A stretch of 64,000 bases of DNA from NCBI RefSeq assembly GCF_001469875.2, contig NZ_LOPW02000016.1, positions 1 through 64,000 on the forward strand, given 5' to 3'. Source of the DNA: Haloferax marisrubri (GTDB lineage Archaea > Halobacteriota > Halobacteria > Halobacteriales > Haloferacaceae). Positions 18,201 through 26,300 of the stretch are shown in pieces; position 1 is the stretch's first letter; every line of letters starts with the position of its first letter. A program made the translations under genes and the position numbers. The notes below the pieces were generated by a model, which was not told the DNA's origin, ran no database searches, and saw only the letters and a program-made list of their open reading frames with translations.

Positions 18201-20823
18201 CGCCTTTGGTCTGAGCGAACTCGAGAATGACGAGCGCGCCATCGTTCGTGAACTTGCGGACGAAGGCAATGACTATCGGGTGGAAAAATTCGACTCACCG
18301 AGTCCTGACCGATCTGCCGGAGCTGTTGTCGAAGCGTTAGTCAACCAGGGAATCCTTGAGTATGGTCACTCTGAAGACTACGTCTCGTTTGACCCATCCG
18401 CACTCGAGGTCACGGTTGCTGGCGACGGAGACAACATCCGATTCGACCCCAACAAAGAGCGATACTACACGACGTTACAGCACCAGTTCGGCTTAGACAC
18501 CCAGTCGACTGTCCGTTCAGGAGCATCACTCTTGGATCGTGCGTCGGTGTCGCATCCTCGGTTCTCACAGCGAGCTCACCGCGCTGAATACTCGCGAACA
18601 CGAATCCTCATCTCCGAGGAGTATCTGGGAACAACTGACAAACGTAAGCGCCGTGAGTTAGAGTATCTCTTCCGCGAGGAGAACTACCCGCACCACCTCT
18701 CATCGGGTCCAACGATGGAACTCGGTGTCGACATCGGCGCACTCGACGCGCTCCTCCTGTACGGGACGCCCCCGAACATGAATGCGTACCTCCAGCGGGT
18801 TGGGCGTGCCGGGCGTAGTTCACACTCGTCGATGGTTCATTCTGTCAGCCAACGGAATCCCATCGATTACTACTACTACGACCACCCTGACGAGCTCATT
18901 GACGCGGAACCTACACCGGTGCCGCTCAACGAGCACAACGAGGAAGTCCTTCGCGTCTCGCTTTCATGGGCTGTCTTCGACTACGTTGCGGCTCACTTCA
19001 CTATCCCATGGGACGTTAGCCGTCACGGTCGTGCACGCTCTATCGATGGTGGCGACACCTACCATCGTCGTAGCATGCTCGACGCCGCCGCACGCGAGGA
19101 CGCCAGTAAGTTGACTCACGTGATGTCACTCAACGCTGATACATTGTCTCTTAGTGAGGTGGATTCGAAGCTCGAAATCCTCGGTGAGGTTGTCGAAGAC
19201 CACAAGCATGACATCTCCGGCTATCTGGAGTCGCTACTCGATTATCGGTACTGCGAGGAGTGCGAACGCCGATACGCTACGGACGATGACCGAGGAGTCT
19301 GTGAACGGAGAGATTGCGACGGAACAGTCCGATACGCTCAACATGAATTCGATCACCTCGTCGACGACGCTCTCGATAACTTCGACGAGCGTTACATCAG
19401 CGGGTATCGAGAGTACAGACACTTGCTCGAAGACGAGCTTGCTGATCTGAAGCGGCGGAATCAGAAACTACGACGTACTCAACAGCGTGCCGGGTCAGAA
19501 GAGCGCAGTCGCATCATGCGAGAACGACGCGGTCTCCAGGACCGAATAGAGGTGCTCGACGACTATCTGTCTTCTCTGGGTAAGTCGAGTTACTTTGACT
19601 TCCTCAGAGAGTCGCGCGAAAGCAAGTACGACTTCTCCATGAGAAGTGTCGCCACCACAGCTGGGCTGACGTTGGTTGATGAGGGATATGACCGACGGAA
19701 TCTCGGTGACCAGGGAAGCGGTCGCGCGATGCAGATGGCACTCTCCGAACTCCATCCTGGGGCCGCCTACCTCGACAGCGGTGAAACCTATACTGTCTCT
19801 CGTGTTCGTCTCGATGACAAGGCTGGATCCGACCTTCGCGAAGCAGTAAGCGAGGCGGTAGAGGGCGAACGCCTAGCTGAGGAGCTGATTTGCCCAGCGT
19901 GTCACACCTCATATGACCTCGATGCTCAGGGATGCGACTGTGAGTCTGATGCGCCGCTCAAGGTTCGGCGACTCACGATGCTCGACTCTGTCGAGGCATA
20001 TCACGATAACCTCAAATTGACTGCGGAGGGCGACGAAGCACGACATCTCCACAACGAACCAAACAACCAGGTGCAAAATACGTACGCAGAACGTGAGACG
20101 TCGATTCTCGACTTCGACTCAAACAGGACATTTGAGCTTCAGGCTGCCGATGGCGAGCGGCTTGGAACACTTGAGTACGGCGATTACTCGGTGCTCCTCC
20201 ACACCAAGAGCTACAAGACGAAGTACAAGTCCGGTGAGGTCGATCCCCGTGAGACACTCTTCGAGGTCTGTGGAGAAGAGAACTGTCCAGGCGTCATCTA
20301 TCGCGATGGTGATGATGAACGCCGGTGCAGTGCCGACCCTGACCACTTCCCTGACGGACGTGGTGCAGATTCCCAGTTCATCAGATTGGGGTACCAATAC
20401 AACACGCAGGGTGTTCGTATCGACCTTGACGACCGTGAGTTATCCCACACGCTGGCTCACGGGGTTCGGGTCGCACTACAGTATCTTGGAGGCGTGAACA
20501 TTCGTGACCTCGCCGAGCACGTCGGCGAAGAGCGTGTTGACGTCTTCGAGTCGCAAGAAGGCGGATCCGACGTCGCACGACTCCTCTTCGAGCAGACTGA
20601 TGGCGAGTTCAAATCATTCAGCCGCGCGCTCGGACTCATGCGTGACCAGTTCGATTGTGACTGCGACAGTGGGTGCCCGTCTTGTCTGTATCAATATGGG
20701 TGTGATCTCAGAAACGATCAGCGCTCGTTCGACCGTGAGCGTCTCCGCGAGATCCTCGAAGGGGGCGATATGACTATTCGAACAATCGAGAACCACGAAC
20801 CCGACGAACAGTTCGCGAACTAA
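15295..20823 (+). CDS. Block 1 gene E: giant SF2 helicase with zinc ribbons and DUF1998/MZB end
   Basis: 1842 aa. The SF2 core starts with DFQERSIKAIL (Q-motif region) and ATGRGKTE (about 109-116), then YPTKALAQDQLKRL (Ia), LTNPDTINYRL, DEVH (about 304-307) and SAT (about 341-343). A long insert at ~515-760 contains about ten CxxC zinc knuckles. Motifs V-VI follow: SSGPTMELGVDIG (about 1136) and QRVGRAGR (about 1166). Another zinc pair (CEEC..C..C) and a coiled coil lie near 1320-1430. The C-terminus has HGVRVALQYLGG (DUF1998-type) and the four-Cys cluster CDCDSGCPSCLYQYGC (about 1788-1803) of MrfA-type helicases. MrfA-type helicases translocate 3'-5' on DNA, and relatives are the DISARM DrmA/B and Druantia DruE proteins. 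DruE has a similar size. Confidence 0.92.
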   Translation: MKDPVARAEQMQDAYHDYFIGRGGRAARSVANRLAEGEDDLTGIRGPYLQALDIPNWSTRQWNDFARSVRLEPHIRRAFSKIGFERLYDFQERSIKAILEGDDTVITAATGRGKTEAWLIPILNRILEDKRYGRDSNDTSVKATLIYPTKALAQDQLKRLLQYLYLINKQLKSEQQITVGIYDGDTPRNVSESGSEGYLNATFRHFECPGYNDELAKCQDCGGGVRIRNTGSRFKLIPEKAKCEDDDPNDVPLDFLRLTKYDILENGVDILLTNPDTINYRLINTNAEDEHERFIYEPEFLVFDEVHTYDGLFGSYTSTLMKRIQSLREERGVEDLQLIASSATVENDVELFQKVSGAVDIKQVSESPRDLDGSVPTEVPDELTSDSLTVDRILGSTADPDDDVPGLDGFEYTLDDSSSYDRDRRETLVSDALFDHLTEADDDSGAQVVRYVHQLLYNEPLTRSDLHDTLATTLDLDGEETSTLVSNVRTLGEFSGMLENRSHVFSWPIDGFYTCPSCDAAYRSPQDGCRECGFGFVTRTTYCRHCSDEHLVAWYCPSCDQLEPYTPTEHGTVDQDEVHICRRCESGRDDVVQMVRTTFQPFLECLDCGNQSERTTNLECRDCGSKTVMTDTETFTCINPQCGATHEPEHVCTHCEGTDFEVSTTGGQFDCPDCGRIYDRTEQSPNHCVDCGSSITPTRFLPWVCTNDDCDRVHFESDPKQCDCGELSFVKRGLFEIRHDHYCRSCDTAFLGDEGCDCDNPDVHPRTGHHQAYKTVDTHGWIHNMSSQPSAVPCPHRYARYEIGRRFDELMRGPSNLAVTTSQYMLRAVADEEGQQAAKLLSFADSHRDMKELSRDFSEPEVETLLDQLLIESASSNDDGNQWIRFDRVLEHADETVDRVNDELEPPQVARRVEFNLKSRLKGQPRKRWDENNALRDRLSRRALRHTYSQRLGERDGPLDEVGLLDVRLAFGLSELENDERAIVRELADEGNDYRVEKFDSPSPDRSAGAVVEALVNQGILEYGHSEDYVSFDPSALEVTVAGDGDNIRFDPNKERYYTTLQHQFGLDTQSTVRSGASLLDRASVSHPRFSQRAHRAEYSRTRILISEEYLGTTDKRKRRELEYLFREENYPHHLSSGPTMELGVDIGALDALLLYGTPPNMNAYLQRVGRAGRSSHSSMVHSVSQRNPIDYYYYDHPDELIDAEPTPVPLNEHNEEVLRVSLSWAVFDYVAAHFTIPWDVSRHGRARSIDGGDTYHRRSMLDAAAREDASKLTHVMSLNADTLSLSEVDSKLEILGEVVEDHKHDISGYLESLLDYRYCEECERRYATDDDRGVCERRDCDGTVRYAQHEFDHLVDDALDNFDERYISGYREYRHLLEDELADLKRRNQKLRRTQQRAGSEERSRIMRERRGLQDRIEVLDDYLSSLGKSSYFDFLRESRESKYDFSMRSVATTAGLTLVDEGYDRRNLGDQGSGRAMQMALSELHPGAAYLDSGETYTVSRVRLDDKAGSDLREAVSEAVEGERLAEELICPACHTSYDLDAQGCDCESDAPLKVRRLTMLDSVEAYHDNLKLTAEGDEARHLHNEPNNQVQNTYAERETSILDFDSNRTFELQAADGERLGTLEYGDYSVLLHTKSYKTKYKSGEVDPRETLFEVCGEENCPGVIYRDGDDERRCSADPDHFPDGRGADSQFIRLGYQYNTQGVRIDLDDRELSHTLAHGVRVALQYLGGVNIRDLAEHVGEERVDVFESQEGGSDVARLLFEQTDGEFKSFSRALGLMRDQFDCDCDSGCPSCLYQYGCDLRNDQRSFDRERLREILEGGDMTIRTIENHEPDEQFAN

Positions 20824-20849
20824 CCAACATCCCACACACATTGCCACCG

Positions 20850-23800
20850 ATGGAATTCGACCCACTCGAACTAGCAAACTCGATGCAAGAATCGTACGCT
20901 GAACACTATGCCGGCTCCCTGCCCCAGCGGGCAGTGAAAAACCTGGTCTCGCGGTATCACGATGGTTCGGGGGAGTCACTAGAGGACGACCTCCCCGAAT
21001 TTATCCGGACTAAGGGACCCTACCTCCAAGTCCTCGACCTGCCACGGATGAGTGACACTCCGTGGGAGACATTCGCCGACGATAATGGCCTCCACGACGA
21101 CGTCACCACGACGTTCACTGAGGCTGGATTCCGTTCGCTGTACGAGTTCCAGGAAGCGTCTGTCAAAGCCATCCTCGAGGATCACCACACACTCCTGACC
21201 GCGAGCACTGGTCGTGGGAAAACCGAAGGGTGGCTGATACCCATCCTCAACTTCATCACCGATGCGAAGGACGGACAGCATGACGCCCATCCACCGGAGA
21301 GCGTCAAGTGCGTTCTCACGTACCCGACGAAGGCACTCGCCCAAGACCAGTTGAAGCGGTTAATCGACTACCTCTTCACGCTCAACCGAGAGCGCTCGTC
21401 TGACGAGCAGATAACTGTCGGCATCTACGACGGCGATACAAAGCGTCGCGACCCGGACGAGCTCTCGTACCTCCAGACCACGTTCCAATACTTCGATTGC
21501 CCATGCGGAGAGTGCGATTCTTCGCTGACAGTCCGACGGCGTGATGATGAGTCGTTCGTGGTCGAACCGATGGAAGAACACGAAGACAACCTCACGTTCG
21601 ATTTCATCAAGGTCACGCGAGATGCCATCGTCGAAGCACCTGCGGACATACTGCTGACCAACCCAGACACGATTAATTACCGACTGTTCAACGTCAACGA
21701 GGACGAAGAACAGCACCGCTTCGTCGCTGAGCCAAAATACTTCGTCTTCGACGAGATTCACGAGTATTCCGAGCTCTTCGGTTCGTTCACGTCGACACTC
21801 ATGCGTCGGTACATCCGAGAGCGGCAGGAACTAAACGGCTACGAAAGCGAGAGTGACGACGACCTCACGATTATCGGTGCGTCCGCAACTGTCGAGAACA
21901 AACGGGGCGTCTTCCAGCGTATCAACCCGTTCGTTGACCCCGATGTTGAAGTCGTCGAGGAGGACGAGCGCACACTCGACTCGCCTTTCCCGACGGACAT
22001 CCCCAATGAGTTCCTCTCGTCAACGCTAACCGCGGATGGATTGCGTAACGGCGACACAGCGGCCGCAGTGAGAGCACTCGAGACTGCTGGTGTGGACGGC
22101 GGTGATGAGGGCGTTGACGAAGCAATTTACGAACATCTCGTTGAGGAAGATGGTGGTCCACTGGAATTCGTTCGTGGGATCTACACGGCGCTTCGGAAGA
22201 AACCGCTCCGTCCTGTTGAGCTCCGCGAGCGCCTCATCGACGAGTCTGAACTCACCGAACAGCAGGCAGAGGTAGTGGTGGAGAACTTCATGACTATCGG
22301 CGAAGTGTCTGGTATTCTGGAGCGGCGTGCTCACCTGTTCAGTTGGCCGCTTGACGGCTATTACACGTGTATCAACTGCGGCACGGTGTACGACACCCCG
22401 CAGTCGTCCTGTAGTGAGTGTGACCACCACTTCGTGACGAAACTCTCACTGTGTAATCAGTGTGGTGAGGAATCGCTCGAATCGTGGTTCTGTCCAAACT
22501 GTGAGCGACTTATACCGCACACAGTTACGTCTGAGGAGGGGAGATTCGAGTATTTCCAGCGCAGGGAATGTAGCTGTGAGACTCTTGAGGGAGAGAATCC
22601 AGAGATGGTTCGGGTCTACTGGCGACCATACTACGAGTGTACAGAGTGTGGTGAACGCCAGAAGATCGACCACCAGCACGACTGCCTAACTTGCAACGCT
22701 TCGATGGTCCTCGACGACTTGATGGAAAACCACGTCTGCACCAACCCAGACTGCGACGAAGAACTCTCCATCGAAGAGGCTCACGAACCGGAGTGTCATT
22801 CTTGCCACTCTGCCGCATTGGAACCGCTAGCAGACGAAGACGTCCAGTACTGCACCGAGTGTGGTGAAGTCTACGAGGACCCGGAAGGGCAAGGATGTAC
22901 TGCGAATGACTGTGACGGAGACCTCACTCCTAAGCGGTTCCTCGGGTGGACGTGCGGTGACCCCGAATGTGACGAGGTATTCTTTGGTCGTCCACCGGCG
23001 TCATGTACCTGTGGCAAGCGAAAGTTCGTCCGGTCCGCACTGTTCGATATTCGGATGGTCGACGAGTGCCAATCGTGTGGACATGAGTTCCTACTGAACG
23101 GCCCACACGACTGTAACTGCGAAAATCCCGAAATCAGCCAGCGTGCGAAAGGGTACAGCAACTTCCGGATGGTCGACGACGACGGACGGATCCGAAAGGC
23201 GAGCCAATTCCCCGGTGGACTTCCGTGTTACCACGAGGACCAACGCGAGACCTACTCGAAGAACCGTCGGTATGACTCAATGCTCCGTGGTCCAGCCAAC
23301 GCAGCGGTCACGTCTGGCAGGTATCTCCTACGATCTCTCGCAGACCGAAACGACCCTGACACGTTCACCGAGTCGAAGATGCTCTCGTTCGCAGACAGTC
23401 AGTCCGATATGAAGGAGCTAGAACGGAACTTCCGTGAACCAGAGGAGTCGTTCTATTTCGACCGACTGTTCGTTGAGAGTGTCCGAAAAGAAGCCGACGG
23501 GTCTGGATGGGCGACACTCTCTGATGTCATCGACTGTGGCGTAAGCGACGCCCACCAGTACGAAGAGGAACTAGCAGGTGACGGTGGTAACTCGCCAAAA
23601 ATGTACGAGTCGCTGACTAGCTACAATCAGTCGGTGGACGAGTACCTAACTGAGGAGTTGCTATCACGTGCTCTCGAAGGGAAGTATTCCGAACGTTACC
23701 GCAGCAAGCAGTTGAGTGATGAAGGGCTGGTCGACCTTCGTTTGACTGTTGATATTGATGACCTCGACGGTGGGGAACGAGAAATGCTCGTTGAGACCAT

Positions 23801-26300
23801 TGGTCAAAATCATCGCTACGAACCCAACTTAGTCGCTGAAATCGACAACGGCCACAGCCACCTCGACTCACTCATCGAGCGTGGAATCCTGCGCCGCGTC
23901 GAAGAAGATGGAAGTCGGTTTGTGATGGTAGAAGAGGACGTAGTTGAGTGTGCGATCGTTGACGAGGAGACGCCGACGAACTACAGTCCGCATGAAGAAA
24001 CGTACTCGACCTCACTTGATGTTGCCCTCGGCGTTTCCCCTGGGGATGTTGTTGAATTCGATGCGACGATCGAGGACCGGGCCGTCTTCCACCACCCACA
24101 CTACTCACTTACTGCGCAACAAGTCGCTACGTCTGACCCGATGATGCTGCTCGCACGGGCGTACTACGGTGAAACTGACCGTGAAGAGCGGCGGAAACTT
24201 GAGTACCAGTTCCGGCAAGGGAGGTATCCACATTTCCTCTCGTCGGGTCCGGCGATGGAGCTCGGTGTCGATATTGGCGACCTCAATACGCTTCTCCTCT
24301 ACGGCACGCCGCCGAACGCTAACTCGTACCTTCAGCGAATCGGCCGAGCAGGGCGTTCTTCGGGCAATTCGCTCATTCACTCAGTCAGCCAGCGGAACCC
24401 AATCGACTACTACTACCACGAGCACCCCGAGGAACTCATCGCTGCTGAACCGCAACCTGTCCCACTTAACGAGGTAAATCGAGAGGTTCTCCACCAGTCC
24501 CTCACTTGGGTAGTCCTCGACTGGGCTGCAACGACCCGGTGGGTTCCATGGCGTCAAGAGCAGAGCGGACTCGATGATTTCGTTGTTTGCAAAGATGACC
24601 CAACGCCTCGGACAGAACCCCGACCGAACGACATAATGCGGTTCACGGGAGTCCTGTCGTCTTCCAATTTTGAGGTCCAGCATCAGGGCGGTGACGCCCC
24701 GCTTGAGACACTTCGTACGCTGATATCTGAGAATCGCGATGAGGTTGAACAATGGCTCCGTGACATCCTCTCGTTCGGCGTTTGCTCGTCGTGTGGTCGG
24801 AAGCACGCGACTGGTTACACCGGAGCGTGTCAGCGGCAAGACTGCGACGGGAGCGTCGAATCCGTCTTGGACAGAGGCGAAGACGTCGTAGAGGGTGTGC
24901 TCACCGGGACCACAGAGGAGTTGAGTTTCGAGGAGACAATTATCGACCTCTACTTCGATCAGCAGAACAACATCAACGACGACATCGACGTACTCGATAG
25001 AGATCGTCAGGACCTACGACGAAAGGAGCGTAAAACACGCGACCGTGACGAAAAGCGCCGGCTACGGGACCAAAAGAATCAGATTAATCGTCGGATTGAC
25101 CAGTTGTACGACTATCTCCAACGGCTCGAAGATATGGACTTCGGGCGGTATCTGAGTCGAGAGAGTCCGGCAGCGTTCGGGCTACGGTCGGTCGGTGACT
25201 CTGTTGATTACCGACTCGTTGGTGAAGACTTCAAGAACGTCAGCGACGGGTCACGTGACCGACGTATCGCCCTCTCCGAACTCCACCCCTCTGCGGCGTA
25301 TCTCCACGATAGTGAAACGTACGTCGTCACGCAGGTGTCGTGGGAGCCGTTGGAGACCTCACGGATCAGCGAGGATTTGGAAGATGCAGCAATTTGTCCG
25401 ACGTGTGCTGCTGAGTTCGATAGTGACACCTCGAACTGCGAGTCCTGTGGAACACGACTGAAGCGACTGGTGACTCGTGTTCCCGAGCGAGTAATCGCAT
25501 ATCAGCACGACTTACCGCTGAGTTCCACGCCCAGTACGGCACAACTTCGACCATCTACCGTTTACCAAGACGATAGCGAACCCCAGAGTACGTACGCACC
25601 CGTTGAAACTGATGCAGGAGACTCGTTCGAAGCGACGTTCTCTCGTAACATCGTCGACGAGGATGGAACTGTTCACGGACAGTTCGAATACGGTGATGTC
25701 ACCCTGGTCGCTTCGACGGACAAATACTGGGCGACCTACAAAAACGGTGGCTCAGACCCGCTTCCGAACGTATTCGAAATGTGCGGTGTCGAGAACTGCA
25801 ATGGGGTAATTGCGAAGACAAAGGACTCGGCGTATTGTTCGAACAACGTCGAACACCCTGTTGAAGAGAGTGTTGCTGTGCGCCCCGCAACGAAGTTCTC
25901 CACGAAGGCTGTTCGTGTCCGCTTCGACAGCGAAGAACTTGAACACGGTTTCGCTCACGGCCTCCGCGTTGCACTCCAGTACATCGGCGGCGTCAGCGTC
26001 AGGCAGGTCCCCGAATCCATTGAGGACGAAGGAACCTTGGTGTATGACTCAGACGAAGGTGGCAGTGGGATCACTGTACTGCTGACGCAAGATGACGGTG
26101 AGAAGTTCGAGCGAGCGATTAAGATAATGCGCGACGCGTTCTCGCCAGACGAATCGAAGTGCAACTGTGAAAACGGCTGTCCGTTCTGTATCTACCAGTA
26201 CGGATGTGTAGAGCAGAACGACCCTGAATCATTCGACAAGGACGAACTGCTCGACCTGTTAGCTCACGATCTCCACCTCGAATCACGTGACGATGCCTGA
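20850..26300 (+). CDS. Block 1 gene F: second giant SF2 helicase, tandem paralogue of gene E
   Basis: 1816 aa from ATG 20850 (an in-frame TTG at 20841 is less likely). The order of modules is the same as in gene E: STGRGKTE (about 120), YPTKALAQDQLKRL, DEIH (about 300), SAT (about 345), a zinc-ribbon insert (about 507-757), SSGPAMELGVDIG and QRIGRAGRS (about 1162), a coiled coil, HGLRVALQYIGG, and the cluster CNCENGCPFCIYQYGC near 1770. All helicase motifs are intact, so both copies should be active ATPases. Identity is high in motif blocks (LAQDQLKRL; HSVSQRNPIDYYY in both) and low in the zinc insert, which indicates an old duplication with diverged specificity. The stop overlaps the PLD gene start. 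Confidence 0.92.
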   Translation: MEFDPLELANSMQESYAEHYAGSLPQRAVKNLVSRYHDGSGESLEDDLPEFIRTKGPYLQVLDLPRMSDTPWETFADDNGLHDDVTTTFTEAGFRSLYEFQEASVKAILEDHHTLLTASTGRGKTEGWLIPILNFITDAKDGQHDAHPPESVKCVLTYPTKALAQDQLKRLIDYLFTLNRERSSDEQITVGIYDGDTKRRDPDELSYLQTTFQYFDCPCGECDSSLTVRRRDDESFVVEPMEEHEDNLTFDFIKVTRDAIVEAPADILLTNPDTINYRLFNVNEDEEQHRFVAEPKYFVFDEIHEYSELFGSFTSTLMRRYIRERQELNGYESESDDDLTIIGASATVENKRGVFQRINPFVDPDVEVVEEDERTLDSPFPTDIPNEFLSSTLTADGLRNGDTAAAVRALETAGVDGGDEGVDEAIYEHLVEEDGGPLEFVRGIYTALRKKPLRPVELRERLIDESELTEQQAEVVVENFMTIGEVSGILERRAHLFSWPLDGYYTCINCGTVYDTPQSSCSECDHHFVTKLSLCNQCGEESLESWFCPNCERLIPHTVTSEEGRFEYFQRRECSCETLEGENPEMVRVYWRPYYECTECGERQKIDHQHDCLTCNASMVLDDLMENHVCTNPDCDEELSIEEAHEPECHSCHSAALEPLADEDVQYCTECGEVYEDPEGQGCTANDCDGDLTPKRFLGWTCGDPECDEVFFGRPPASCTCGKRKFVRSALFDIRMVDECQSCGHEFLLNGPHDCNCENPEISQRAKGYSNFRMVDDDGRIRKASQFPGGLPCYHEDQRETYSKNRRYDSMLRGPANAAVTSGRYLLRSLADRNDPDTFTESKMLSFADSQSDMKELERNFREPEESFYFDRLFVESVRKEADGSGWATLSDVIDCGVSDAHQYEEELAGDGGNSPKMYESLTSYNQSVDEYLTEELLSRALEGKYSERYRSKQLSDEGLVDLRLTVDIDDLDGGEREMLVETIGQNHRYEPNLVAEIDNGHSHLDSLIERGILRRVEEDGSRFVMVEEDVVECAIVDEETPTNYSPHEETYSTSLDVALGVSPGDVVEFDATIEDRAVFHHPHYSLTAQQVATSDPMMLLARAYYGETDREERRKLEYQFRQGRYPHFLSSGPAMELGVDIGDLNTLLLYGTPPNANSYLQRIGRAGRSSGNSLIHSVSQRNPIDYYYHEHPEELIAAEPQPVPLNEVNREVLHQSLTWVVLDWAATTRWVPWRQEQSGLDDFVVCKDDPTPRTEPRPNDIMRFTGVLSSSNFEVQHQGGDAPLETLRTLISENRDEVEQWLRDILSFGVCSSCGRKHATGYTGACQRQDCDGSVESVLDRGEDVVEGVLTGTTEELSFEETIIDLYFDQQNNINDDIDVLDRDRQDLRRKERKTRDRDEKRRLRDQKNQINRRIDQLYDYLQRLEDMDFGRYLSRESPAAFGLRSVGDSVDYRLVGEDFKNVSDGSRDRRIALSELHPSAAYLHDSETYVVTQVSWEPLETSRISEDLEDAAICPTCAAEFDSDTSNCESCGTRLKRLVTRVPERVIAYQHDLPLSSTPSTAQLRPSTVYQDDSEPQSTYAPVETDAGDSFEATFSRNIVDEDGTVHGQFEYGDVTLVASTDKYWATYKNGGSDPLPNVFEMCGVENCNGVIAKTKDSAYCSNNVEHPVEESVAVRPATKFSTKAVRVRFDSEELEHGFAHGLRVALQYIGGVSVRQVPESIEDEGTLVYDSDEGGSGITVLLTQDDGEKFERAIKIMRDAFSPDESKCNCENGCPFCIYQYGCVEQNDPESFDKDELLDLLAHDLHLESRDDA

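Noticed and set aside
15295-26300. The two giant helicases as a frameshift-split or assembly duplicate
   Set aside because: They differ widely outside motifs and are each complete, so this is an old biological duplication.
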